Shown here: positions 21,480 through 31,929 of the stretch, piece by piece
Layout: every line of letters starts with the position of its first letter
How positions within the stretch are numbered: position 1 is the first letter of the stretch
The notes under the pieces: generated by a model
Told to the model about the DNA's origin: nothing
Databases searched by the model: none
Seen by the model: the letters and a program-made list of their open reading frames with translations, nothing else
Position numbers and translations under genes: made by a program
Source: Spirodela intermedia
Lineage: Eukaryota > Streptophyta > Magnoliopsida > Alismatales > Araceae
DNA length: 64,000 nt
Direction: 5' to 3'
Assembly (NCBI GenBank): GCA_902729315.2
Contig: LR746273.1
Location: forward strand, 5,492,001 to 5,556,000

Positions 21480-24406
21480 TGGTAAGTCTTTATTATCATG
21501 AGTTAATAATTAATAAATAATATAATTTTAGCCTTAACTCATGATAAATAGATTTATATTTATGTTAAATTATGAAAAGTGATTTTTAGTTGGTTAATGT
21601 GATTTTTTGACTAATTATTTGATTTTATGTGAATTTATATAAATTTATAATCATATTTTTGAGATAAATAAAGAAAAATAAAATATAAAAAAAATAGAAA
21701 AAAGGGGGGACCTGCCAACCAGCCCGGCCCACAAATGGACTAAAAGTGCAGTCAGGGTAAAGCCGTGAGTAGGGGCTTGAGTAGTTATGGACCAATGGGG
21801 GCATGTGTGCGTCACTCCCCTTCCACGTCACTAGTGGTTAGTTGGGCATTGAGCAAAGAGTGGTCGTACACATGTGAGAAAGGGATTATTGATTTCCAAA
21901 TCTCACATTACCATATATGCGTCTTAACATTCGGTGTATAATCAATGTGGGACTAAACCAACGATCACACCTTCCCTAGAATATTTTGAAGATTTTAATA
22001 CTAAAAATACCCTCTATTTGTAACAATGAGATACCATGATGACATCACTATATAAGGGTATTCGAGTACTTATTTCACTCTCTCATGTAGGCGGACAACT
22101 GGCATAAGTTCAAATCCTACCAAAGCCAAAACTTGTATTTTTATCTGATTAAATCGTGACTTTCTTGCAGATCACTAGTGAAGAATAAACTACTATAATC
22201 ATTTGATCATCGGCAAAAATCTCGTCAATGTGATTTATAGAGTTTTGTTACTAAAATTGTTGATCGATTCACAATAAAAAGATCATGAATCTATTGAGTA
22301 AATCATCTCTGATTGATCGATGAACAAGTCATTGTTAGGAAGAGAATGATCTGCCAAGAGATGAGTCACCACCTCTTGAGAGTATACCAAATACGATAAA
22401 AAGTCTCCTCTTGTTGTGCGGACCTAATGATGAAGCTCTTTAACATGTGTCCCACCACCATCCAGCTCTCCTCTATCGGGTGACAATCGTTGGAGAGCCA
22501 CAAAGTTACTATTTTTCCACTCTACTAGGTGACAACCGTTGAAAACGATTTGATAACTTATTTCATTGATCTCTAGACTTTGCAAGAAGATCTAGAAATT
22601 ATTCACTTCGTCCTTGTCCAAGGAGAGCCTTCGTAGCCATGGACACTATATAATAATCCTCTTGAAAGCTCAAGATTCAATGCATCGTCAATGCATTGCT
22701 GCCACGATGCCAAAACTCTATTTTTCTTATTTTCAACTTAATTTTTTCTTAATTTAGAGATAATTTATGTGATTTAAATTTTCCAAACTACTCGTCATTC
22801 AATTACGATTCTTCCTACTTTTATAGATCTTAATTTGATCAATTAAATCATCTATAATCACTTACGTAAGAATCACCAAACGAAACTCTATTCCCACCCA
22901 ATTTGGGTTTGTCGAGGTGATGACTTCATCTTGATGTTCGCACCCTTATTTCTCTTTTTTAGCAATTTTTAATATATTTTATTTTGATTTCTTAATATAA
23001 AATCTATTTAAAAAATTATTCTTTGAAGAAAATTCTGAAATATTATCCGATATTATATTACATTCATGTGATTGACCTGAAAATTTTCTACTATTTTTGA
23101 AACTTTTATTGAATTATAATTGATATATTTATTTAGAAATACTTCCAAATATCTAAAAATTAGTATTTTCTAGTTTTATAAATTTTAAATTTACTTGATT
23201 TACTATACAACTGATGAACATGAATTAGAGGTTAAATACATCATCGTGATGCAATCAAGTTCATGTAAATAATATTTATAAAATCTCACTATTCTATTTA
23301 GGATAAGTAAGTCTATTCTCAAACAGCATAGATAATGAGAGTATGAATTTTACTTATTTTATTTCTTATATGGATATATATATACGTGAGATTGTGAAGG
23401 ACAAAATTAAATGTAAAAAGGTAAAGACATGAGTTATAAAAAGTGTGACAAAAGAGAGAGAATGTATCTAACGCAATAAAATGATAAAATAAATGGTAAA
23501 ATTAGTTCAAATTAAAAATTAATCTATCCATAGAGTGGATTACAAGGATGTCCCAAATCTGGATCTTACACAAACCTTTTTGTGTGCTAGTCCTAGGCCG
23601 AATAATGCTCAATTCGTGACGATCTTGATGCACTCTAGATAATTCCTTCTCCATGATGATCTTGGGCACGAGAATACTATTGATCAGGCCTTGATTTCCC
23701 TCTTATTTCCTTTAGCTAGCCACTATTAGATAGAGAGCCAAAAAACGTCCTCCAAGAGAGGGCCGAGATGCCTTAATCCTCTCAAGAGTTAGGCCCCTCC
23801 AATGGATGGTTAAGATTAATAACCAACTCTCTTGGTGGACGGCCCAGATCATTCTATGAGGGCGGCACTATAATTCTTCTCTTAATCTCATCTTAAGGTG
23901 CCCTAAGATGGACGGCCTAGATCTTATCTCTTGATAGCCCTTTTAAGTCCAAATGGGTTAGGCCAAATGATGCCCTCTCTTGGGCCCATAGACATATTAG
24001 GGCGGCCCTCTCTATAAGACTTGAGTTTTTCATTAGACTAAAGGTTTGGTTACATATTGGGGCGGCTCTCTCTATAAGACTTGGGTTTTTCATTAGACTA
24101 AAGACTTGGGTTTCTTCCATTACTTCCAACTCATATTAAGAACTCACCTAAGTCTTTGCAATCAAATAATTATCAAAAAAATGTAAGAGAATCACCACTT
24201 GACTTCATAAAAGTCAAATAGAGTTAGTCTCATAATATAAATAAAACAACTAAAATAATATGTATTAGGACTTAAATAATAAAACATTATAAATATCATA
24301 ATAAGTTGGTAACGTATGTATAATAGTATTACTCATTAATTAACATCTATATATAAGATATTAATGCATAGATACAACTATTATCAGCAACGACAAAGTC
24401 ACGTCA
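21480..24406 (+). mobile_element. Long gypsy-type LTR, copy 2 (split by solo LTR B)
   Basis: Starts TGGTAAGTCTTTATTATCAT and ends CAAAGTCACGTCA. Net length without the nested solo LTR is about 1.75 kb. It lacks the extra block of about 150 bases of copies 0, 1 and 3. No primer site follows, so it is a solo or 3' LTR remnant. The right flank is another repeat (R4), and the left flank is the copia-1 3' LTR. Confidence 0.85.
23212..24386 (+). mobile_element. Solo LTR B with target-site duplication
   Basis: TGATGAAC…ATTATCA, 1175 bp, flanked by ACAAC (23207-23211) and GCAAC (24387-24391), a 5-bp target duplication with one change. Undisturbed relatives of the target read CAACGACTAAGTCA (17478) and TAACGACTAAGTCA (54505), which confirms the insertion point in the end of LTR copy 2. 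A roughly 65-bp phrase around TCTCTATAAGACTTG…CATTAGACTAAAG is repeated in tandem near 24010-24110. It is noncoding. Confidence 0.92.
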
Positions 24407-24564
24407 ATCTCTAATGGTGATACGTGCAAGAGCTCCTGGCGGATAGACGAGTCTTTCTTCTCTTGATCCTACTTTGCGGGTACAACAGGTCTAGGTATTT
24501 GTTTTTTTTTCGTCTAAGGGAACGTGGTCTTCTTGATATCATGGCACTTTAGGAGCCGCTGGAT

Positions 24565-24800
24565 CATGTGGTGTGTTAGGCAATGCAAGATCAACTTGCC
24601 ACGAACTGTTGTCGATTGAGAACTTAAGTCCCTAGTACTATGACGACTCCTTAGCCATTGGATCATCCTTCAAGGCCATGTGGTGTGCTAGGCGACACAA
24701 GATCAACCTGCCACGAACTGCTGCCGATCGAGAACTTAAGTCCTTGGTACTATGACAACTTCCTAGCCATCGGATTATCCTTTAAGGCCATGTGCGTACT
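24565..24800. repeat. 112-bp tandem duplication in R4 copy a
   Basis: CATGTGGTGTG(T/C)TAGG occurs at 24565 and 24677, and a third partial CATGTGCGTACTAAG at 24789, each exactly 112 bases apart. The two complete units are nearly co-linear through AGATCAAC, ACGAACTG and GAACTTAAGTCC. R4 copies b and c have one unit. Confidence 0.85.
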
Positions 24801-25219
24801 AAGTAGCATCAAATTCGCGAACCACCGATGGATCACTTTATGCATCTGGTATCGTGGTGGCTCACCCACCATAAGATCTAGCTTATTTGATGACATGGCT
24901 CACTGAATACCACTAGATCACACTGCGTTGTAGATGGTTGTCTTGAGACACACAAAAAGGTTTAGTCCCACATCGGATATTTCGGCATATGAGTTGAATA
25001 TAAATCAAAGCTACCATCTCTCATCACAAATCCTTTCTTCCAAAATAAAATAATGCCCAAGACCACCTTGGGAGAAGGCAAAAAGGTGGTTTGCCCTCAC
25101 ACACACATGTGAGTATGACGCTCTTTGCTCCAAGACTAATTGGCCACCGGGACATGGCAGGGGAGTGATACACACGTGTGCAGAGCGAGTCCGTCACCAC
25201 TCGAGCCTAGCTCATAGCT

Positions 25220-26325
25220 TGATGAATTGGATTTAAAGGTTAAACATATCATAGTGATGTAACTAAGTTCATGCAAATAATATTTATAAAACCTCACTCT
25301 TCTATTTAGGATAAGTAAGGGTCGATCCTTAAGGAGCATGAGTAATGAGAGTCAAAATTCTACTTATTTTATCTCTTATATATATATACTTGAGATTGTG
25401 AAGGACGGAATTAAATGTAGGGATAAAGACAAGAGATATGAAAAGCATGGCAAAAGAGAGAGAATGGATCTAACGTAATGGAATGATAGAATAAATGATA
25501 AAACTAGTTCGAATTAAAAATTAATATATCCATGGAGAGGATTATAAGGACGTCCCAAATTTGAATCTTGCACAAATCTCGTTGTGTGCCAGTCATTGGC
25601 TAAGTGATGCTTGATCTGTGATGTGATCTCCAAGTAATCTCTTCTCTATACTGATCTTGGGCACGAGAATGCTAATGACTAGGCCTTGATTTCTCTCCTA
25701 TTTTCTTCAGCTAGCCACTACTAGAGAGAGAGCCAAAAAGCTCCTCTAAGAGGGGGGCGAGATACCTTAATCCTCTCGATAATTAGGCCCCTCCAATAGA
25801 TGATTATGATTAATAATTGATTCTCTTGATGGATGGCCCAAATTCTTCTATGAAGACGGTGCTCTAATCCTTCCTTAATCTAATCTTAAGGCACTCTAAG
25901 ATTGACGGCCTAGATCTCATCTCTTGATAACCCTTTAGGTCTAAATGGGCTAGGCTAAGGTGACGCCCTCTCTTGGACCTATAAACATATTAGGTCAGTT
26001 CTCTCCATAAGACTTAGACTTTTCATTGGGCAAAAGGTTTAGACTTCTTTTATTACTTTCACCTCATAATAAAAGCTCACCTAAGTCTTTGCAATCAGAT
26101 AATTATCAACAAAATGTGAAAAAATCACCACTTGACTTTATAAAAGTCAAGTAGGGTTAGTCTCATAGTATAAATAAAACAAATAAAATAATAACTTAAA
26201 TAATAAAATATTATGAATGTCATAATGAGTTGGTAACATATGTATAATTGTATTACCTACTCATTAATTAACATCTATATATAAGATATTAATGTATAGA
26301 TGCAAGTACTAATTTATAATTATCA
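25220..26325 (+). mobile_element. Solo LTR C with perfect target-site duplication
   Basis: TGATGAATTGG…AATTATCA, 1106 bp, flanked on both sides by TAGCT (25215-25219 and 26326-26330). R4 copy b, without the insertion, reads AGCCCAGCTTGTGGCTCCCCCGG at the same place, which fixes the target. TG…CA ends plus a 5-bp duplication identify a solo LTR left by recombination between the two LTRs of a full element. It is noncoding. Confidence 0.95.
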
Positions 26326-26613
26326 TAGCTCCCTTAGTCTAGGTCTACCCACTCGACTGCAACACCCTTCTGAGTCAGCTCGCAAGTGCAAGCTTGCCAA
26401 TGGGTGAAATATTTTTATATTTTATATTTTTTAAAAAAATAAATAATCAAATATTATGCTATGTATTTAAACTTCAGACTTCTAAAAGTAACAATATATC
26501 CTAACTTTATTCTACAAGCTAACAAAATATAATAAAATAATTAAATTAATTAAAACACAAAAATCTAACTTTAATAGTCCTCCTCATAGGAAGAGCCACA
26601 ACTCCTTCCTCCC

Positions 26614-26975
26614 ATGTCCCTATTGCGACAAGTAGAACCACCAAGTCAACAAATGCTAGACGTAATTCAGCAAACTTGCTTCTGTCGAACCAACAATGGC
26701 TCCTTTGGCTCATCTGCTCCTTCAAACATCCCTGCTCGGACTTTCAACGTCAAACTAACATCTATAGACTACAACCCTGTTTTGCCGCTACATCAATCTC
26801 TATAGTCCTAGTAGTGCCTCCTCTTTTGCTAGCCTTACCTCACTTTTCTACTTCCTCTTCATCGTCGTGGATTATCGACTCAGGGGCCTCCACTCATATG
26901 ACTAGCACTTCATCCCTTTTATCTTCATATCAACCTACCCCTTCTCATCCTCCCATCATCATTGCCAATAGTTGA
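26614..26975 (+). pseudogene. Copia-2 protease-region fragment
   Basis: Two overlapping frames; the one ending at 26975 carries SSSSWIIDSGASTHMTSTSS. The DSGA motif followed by H is the copia aspartic-protease active site (D-S/T-G-A). The upstream Gln/Ser-rich text is the gag-protease linker. It is cut by a stop after IIIANS. Confidence 0.75.
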
Positions 26976-28479
26976 ACTTGTCCAATAAAAGGCTGTGGCA
27001 CTACCCTCGTCACTCCTAACCTTCTCCTTTAGTAGGTCCTCCATGTTTTTGACTTTTTTGCAAACCTTCTCTCGATTAATGTTATTACTTGTGCCCTTAG
27101 CTGTATTGTTATCTTTTTTCCTTTTTATTGTACTTTTAAGGATCTGTAGACTAGGTGGAGAATTGGTTTGGGCCGTGAGAATAGGTGAGGTGTCTATGAG
27201 CTCATTTTTGTTGAACCCTCTTTTGGCCTTCAAGTACTTTTTGTTGCCTCTACTGCTATTTCTTCCCTTTTATGGCATCGACAATTAGGCCATCCTATTT
27301 TGAGAAACTTCAAAAAATCTTATCTTGGTTTTCTCTTAAGAAGTTTGTGTGCGAGTCATGTCAATTGAGTAAACATCACCATTCTTTCTATCTTAGTTGA
27401 AATGGTATTCATTCTTCTGCCCTTTTTTATCTCATCTATTGTGATCTTTGAGGTACTTTTGTACTCCTTCCCTCTCAGACCACTGATATTATATCATTCT
27501 TATTGAAGACTACACCTGTATAAGTTGGGTATACATCCTATGCGACTACTTCAAGGTCATCACTACAGTTACCCATTTTATTACAGAGGTTGTCACTCAA
27601 TATTCTACTACGCCCAAAAAAATTTACATCGACAATGTCCTCAAATTTGCCCAAACCTCTCTCCGAACCTTGTACACCTATCGTGGCATTATCAACTAGA
27701 CCACCTGCCCTTATACCTCACAATAGAATAATGTTGCTAAGTGCAAACATCCTCAGCTCCTTGACATCACTCGCACCCTACTTCTTAAGATAAATGTCCT
27801 ACATTACTTGTGGACCGATGCCTTCATGACAGCCACTTACCTTTAGAATCAGCTTCCCTATACTCCTCTAGGCAAGGCCATTCCCTTTCAACACTTCCTA
27901 CCTATCTCACCCTGATTTTTCTTTCTCTTTAGATCTTTGGATGCACTATCTTTGTCCATGATTACTCTCCTTCCCTATCCAAACTCATCTCTCGTGCTTT
28001 CAAAAGAGTCTTTGTTAGCTACTCTTGAATACAGAAGAGCTATTGAGTTTACTTTCCTAACACATGTCGCTACGTTACTTCGGCTGACATCACCTTCCAT
28101 GAGGAGTCTCCTTTCTTTTCCTTTACCTTTCCTCCTTCTCAAGCTACCACCTCTCCTCCACCTAGCTTTCCCCCTTGGTGATCCTTGCAGATCTATCTCC
28201 TTCAACTCTCTCCCATCTATCCTCTCCATCATCACCTCCTCCTCTTGGCTCCCCGTCTCCACCGGCCTCCTCTTCGGTTGCAGATCTGTTGTCCCCCTCC
28301 TCCACTAAGCTGGTTGTGCCTTCTATTGACGTCCCCAGTGCTCCTCAAGATGATCACCTTTCTCCCTTCTTTCATAGCTTTACCTTTTCCATAACCTCTG
28401 AGTTGATTCCTTACTTGCATGTTGAGTTGCATAGGTACCTAAGTGGAAGGCAGCCATGGACTCAAAAGTGGACATCTTG

Positions 28480-29050
28480 ATATCTTAAGAAACTTGGACA
28501 CTAATTCCCCATCTGACAGATGCCAACATTGTCACATGTAAATGGGTGTTCACGCTCAAATATCATCTAGATGGCACCATTGCACGTCACAAGGCTCATC
28601 TAGTTGCTCATGGCTTCACCCAAGTATATAGTATCTACTATATTGAGACGTTCTCTCCTATCATCTAACTCGCTTCCATCTAAGTATTCCTCTCTCTCAC
28701 CGTAAATCAAGCATGATCTCTTCACCAGTTGGATGTTTATAATGCCTTTCTTTATAGTGATCCTAAGGAGTAGGTCTTTATGGAGCAACCTCTAAGATAT
28801 GTCGCTCAAGAAGAGTCATTTAATGTGTATTTCTTGTAAAAGACAATCTATGGGCTCAAGTAAAGTTCATGCATTTGGTTTGTCAAGTTTAGTGGTCTTC
28901 TCACTAAATTTGACTTCTCATCATGTACTACATATCTCACTGTACTCACAAAGAAGACTGAGGGCAGCCTAGTTATTCTTACAATTTACATTGATGACGA
29001 GAGTGATGAGGCCGGCATTCTACCAAAACTTATTTGCAACAGCATCTTAA
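28480..29050 (+). pseudogene. Copia-2 reverse transcriptase fragment
   Basis: Across frames: ETWTLIPHL, CKWVFTLKYHLDGTIARHKAH, then LVAHGFTQVY, TFSPII, LDVYNAFL, VFMEQPLRYV and TIYGLK, and IYIDDE where YVDD is expected. Order and spacing match Tork-type copia reverse transcriptases. At least eight in-frame stops or shifts are visible. Confidence 0.85.
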
Positions 29051-29933
29051 TATTCGTGACTTAGAGACTCCAAGATATTTTTTTGAGATCAAGTTTGCGT
29101 ACTAGGATGGGAAGCTCACCATGACCCAGTAGAAGTATGCTCTCAACATACTTCAAGTGATTGGACTCTTTAGGTGCAAGCTAGAAACTTCGCCCATAGA
29201 AGTCCATCCGCAGTTCTCGGACACTTCCTCTCCACTCTTTAAGGATGCTAATTGGTATAGGTGATTATTGGGTAAGCTGATATATCTCATTGTCACTCAC
29301 CCAACATCGTGTATATAGTTAATGTTCTGAGTTAGTTCATGTAAGAGCCACGATGAGTTCACTAAGAGGGAGCTCTATAGATTCTAGCATACGTCAAGCA
29401 AGCTCCAAGGAAAAGACTCATCTATCAGCAACATGGTCATCTCCATATTGAAGCCTATTCTGATAGTGCATATGTAGGTGGCAAGGGTGACTGGAAGTCT
29501 ACTACGAGTTACTACACATATGTCAGAGGTAACCTCGTAACCTAATAGTCTTGGAAACAAAGGGTGTTGTCATGCTCTTGCATGGAGTTTGAGTATTGAG
29601 CCATAGTTGAGACCACATAGAAAATGTTATGACTTTGATCACTTCTCAAAGATCTTGGCATCTCTTCTCCTTTTCCAATGCCCATACATTGTGACAATGA
29701 AGCTATTGTCTTCATTGTCAATAATCACACCTTTCATGAGCGTACAAAGTATATTGAGATCAATTGTTACTACATTCGAGACAAGGTTATGTCTGGTCTC
29801 ATTTCTACTCCTCATGTGGCCCCATCTCATTAGCTCGTGGATGTCTTCATGAAAAGTCTAGTCGGGATCTCCTATGATGCCACGTGTATCAAGTTGGACT
29901 TGTTTCACTTATATGCTCCAACTTGAGGGGGAG

Positions 29934-30064
29934 TGTTCAATAGTGTTTGGCCCATTAGGGCCCATTAGGGTCTATTAGGGTCCATTAGGGTCTTATATAT
30001 ACACATGTAATCCTCTAATGTGTATGATGTATTCTAGGGTTTTTCCTTTTTAATTGTCAATAGG
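29934..30064 (+). mobile_element. Start of copia-2 3' LTR with 10-bp repeats
   Basis: Begins TGTTCAATAGTGTTTGG directly after the purine tract. It contains four 10-bp units, CCCATTAGGG (29951-29990), then a TATATATA stretch (29994-30002). It is truncated after about 130 bp by gypsy sequence. The other LTR of this element is not present. Confidence 0.7.
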
Positions 30065-30100
30065 TATGTCATATGAGCTATTTTAGGGCAGAAGATAAAC

Positions 30101-30442
30101 AAAAAATCAGTAGTTATTTCGCATGCTATCAAAACAACCTCAGAGGCACAATTAGATTATACTACCACAGAGAAAGAACTCCTACCTGTAGTTTATGCTT
30201 TTGAAACAAAAAAATCTTATATTTCAGGCTCTAAAATTGTTATATATTCTGATCATGCGGCCCTTAAATATTTATTGACTAAGAAAGAGACTAAACCCCA
30301 TTTACTTCGATGGTTATTACTCTTACAAGAATTTGACCTTGAAATAAAAGAAAAAAAGGGTTTTGAGAATGTCGTTGCATATCACATATCAAGATTGATA
30401 GCTAATGAAGATGAAGTAAGCCCCCTTCAAACTCATTTCTAG
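30101..30442 (+). pseudogene. Gypsy RNase H domain fragment
   Basis: A 113-codon open stretch without a start codon, ending at TAG 30440-30442. It reads ISHAIKTTSEAQLDYTTTEK, then ELLPVVYAFE, YISGSKIVIYSDHAALKYLL and LRWLLLLQEFDLEIKEKKG. The TTTEKELL and SDHAALKYLL blocks are diagnostic of the gypsy reverse transcriptase-RNase H region. The missing upstream reverse transcriptase is replaced by the copia-2 LTR. Confidence 0.85.
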
Positions 30443-30670
30443 ATGAACAAGTCTTCATTGTGCAGCAACATTTTGAGATTCATCACCATGGAATGCTCAC
30501 TTTGTAAATTTTTTGGCATCAAGGCAATTACTTGAGGATTAGAGTAAGCATGAAAAATATTATTTCTTTTTGTAATTGAAAAATTATTTTTGGGAAGACC
30601 TGATTCATTTCATATAAGGAATGATCAAATCTTGCAAAAATCTGTCCCTTAAAAATAACAAGACAATATT

Positions 30671-31166
30671 TTGAGAATGTGTCATTCATATATTGGGGGA
30701 GGACATTTTTCTAGGCACAAAACAGCACCTGAGGTTTTACAAAGTGAAATCTTTTGGCCTTCATTATTTAAATATGTGAGGAAATTTATTAGTACTTGTT
30801 TGTATTGTCAACAATTTTCTAACATAAGTAAGAGGGATGAAATGCCACTATATCCAATTCTAGTTGCTGAAATTTTTTGATATATGGGGAATAGATTTTA
30901 TGGGACACTTTCTTATCTCATATGGTTTTGGATATATTCTTTTAGTAGTAGATTATGTTTTGAAATGGATAAAAGCTTCTCCTACTCATACAAATGACCA
31001 TAAAATTGTTATAACTTTTGTCCAAAAACTTATTTCTAGATTTGGATGCCCAAAAGCTATTATTAGTGATGGGGGGACACACTTTAGAGAACTTCTGAAA
31101 AATATGGTGTTACTCATCACATTGCTTCGGCCTATCATCCTCAAACTAATGGGCAGGCCAAAGTGA
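30671..31166 (+). pseudogene. Gypsy integrase fragment
   Basis: The first piece (30671-30880) holds the zinc-binding part: H…GGGHFSRHKTAPEVLQS, then CLYCQQ, giving H-H-C-C. After a one-base frameshift, the second (30864-31166) holds the core: FDIWGIDFMGHF with the first catalytic aspartate and FGCPKAIISDGGTHF with the second. The frame is lost before the catalytic glutamate. Confidence 0.85.
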
Positions 31167-31929
31167 CAAATCGAGAGGTTCAAAGATCTTGAGGAAGGTG
31201 GTTAGTCCGAATAGAAAAGATTGGTCATCGTGACTTAATGAACCACTTGAGGATTATAGGAAAGCATTCAAATCACCTATAGGTACTTCACCTTTTAGGC
31301 TGGTATATGAGAAAGCATGTCATCTTCCAGTAAAGCTAGAACACTAAGCTTTATGGGCAATTAAACAAGTCAATTTTGATTTACTTCAAGTAGGAAAAAA
31401 CATTTATTACAGGTTGAAGAACTTGAAGAAATTAGAAAGAATGCTTATAAGAGCAACATCATGATTATTGTATTTTGAGGAAAAAAATTTATCCCAAGCA
31501 AAAGGCATGGTTATTTGATTCAAGATTTAAACTTTTTTCTTGGAAAAATAAAATCCAAATGAACTAGTCCCTATTTTGCAATAAATGTGTTTGACAATGG
31601 TGAATTCTTCTTAAAAATCCCTTAGATAGTAAAGAATTTGTAGTAAGTGGTCAATAGTTAAAACCATATTTAGAAAATGAATCACTAGGAGGGGAGAGGA
31701 TAAAACTTGTAAAACCTTTACTAAGGTAGGAAACTATTTTATGCCTAGATAGAGGGATAAAATCAAGCGCTTGTTGGGAGGCAACCCAACCACATCCTTT
31801 CTTTAATCTATGTTATTTTTTTATCTATTTTTTTTGGTTGTATGTTCTTTTTAATTATGTAAAACCTTGAGCTAGAGATCATGGAAAAAAAGGGTATGAT
31901 GGAGCCTCATTATCCCTATTTAATGAAAA

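Larger units (their letters stand above)
24407..26576 (+). mobile_element. Repeat R4, copy a (split by solo LTR C)
   Basis: Matches 33036-33880 and the outer parts of 52610-55132. Shared text includes CATGCAAGAGCT, CAAGATCAACC, GAACTTAAGT, CCCACATCGGA, AAATAAAATAATGCCCAAGACC, GGAGAAGGCAAAAAGG and ACCCACTCGAC, and all end …AAAACACAAAAATCTAACTTTAATA. The CCCACATCGGA, AATATAAATCAAAG and ACACGTG pieces look LTR-like. It carries a 112-bp tandem duplication near its start. It is noncoding. Confidence 0.75.
26577..30064 (+). mobile_element. Copia-2 (Tork/TAR-like), decayed
   Basis: Second Ty1/copia remnant. Protease is at about 26868 (WIIDSGASTHMT), and a GAG-pre-integrase phrase CESCQLSKHHHSF at about 27355. 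The integrase C-terminal region (27930-28110) has FGCTIFVHDYSPSLSKL and RAFKRVFVSYS. Reverse transcriptase (28480-29050) has CKWVFTLKYHLDGTIARHKA, HQLDVYNAFL and TIYIDDESD; RNase H (29450-29800) has YSDSAYVGGKGDWKST. A purine tract TTGAGGGGGAG (29923-29933) precedes the 3' LTR start at 29934. The 5' end, including the 5' LTR, is missing. Confidence 0.88.

Noticed and set aside
29951-29990. TTAGGG-like units suggesting an interstitial telomere
   Set aside because: The period is 10 bases (CCCATTAGGG), plants generally use TTTAGGG, and the units lie inside a copia LTR.
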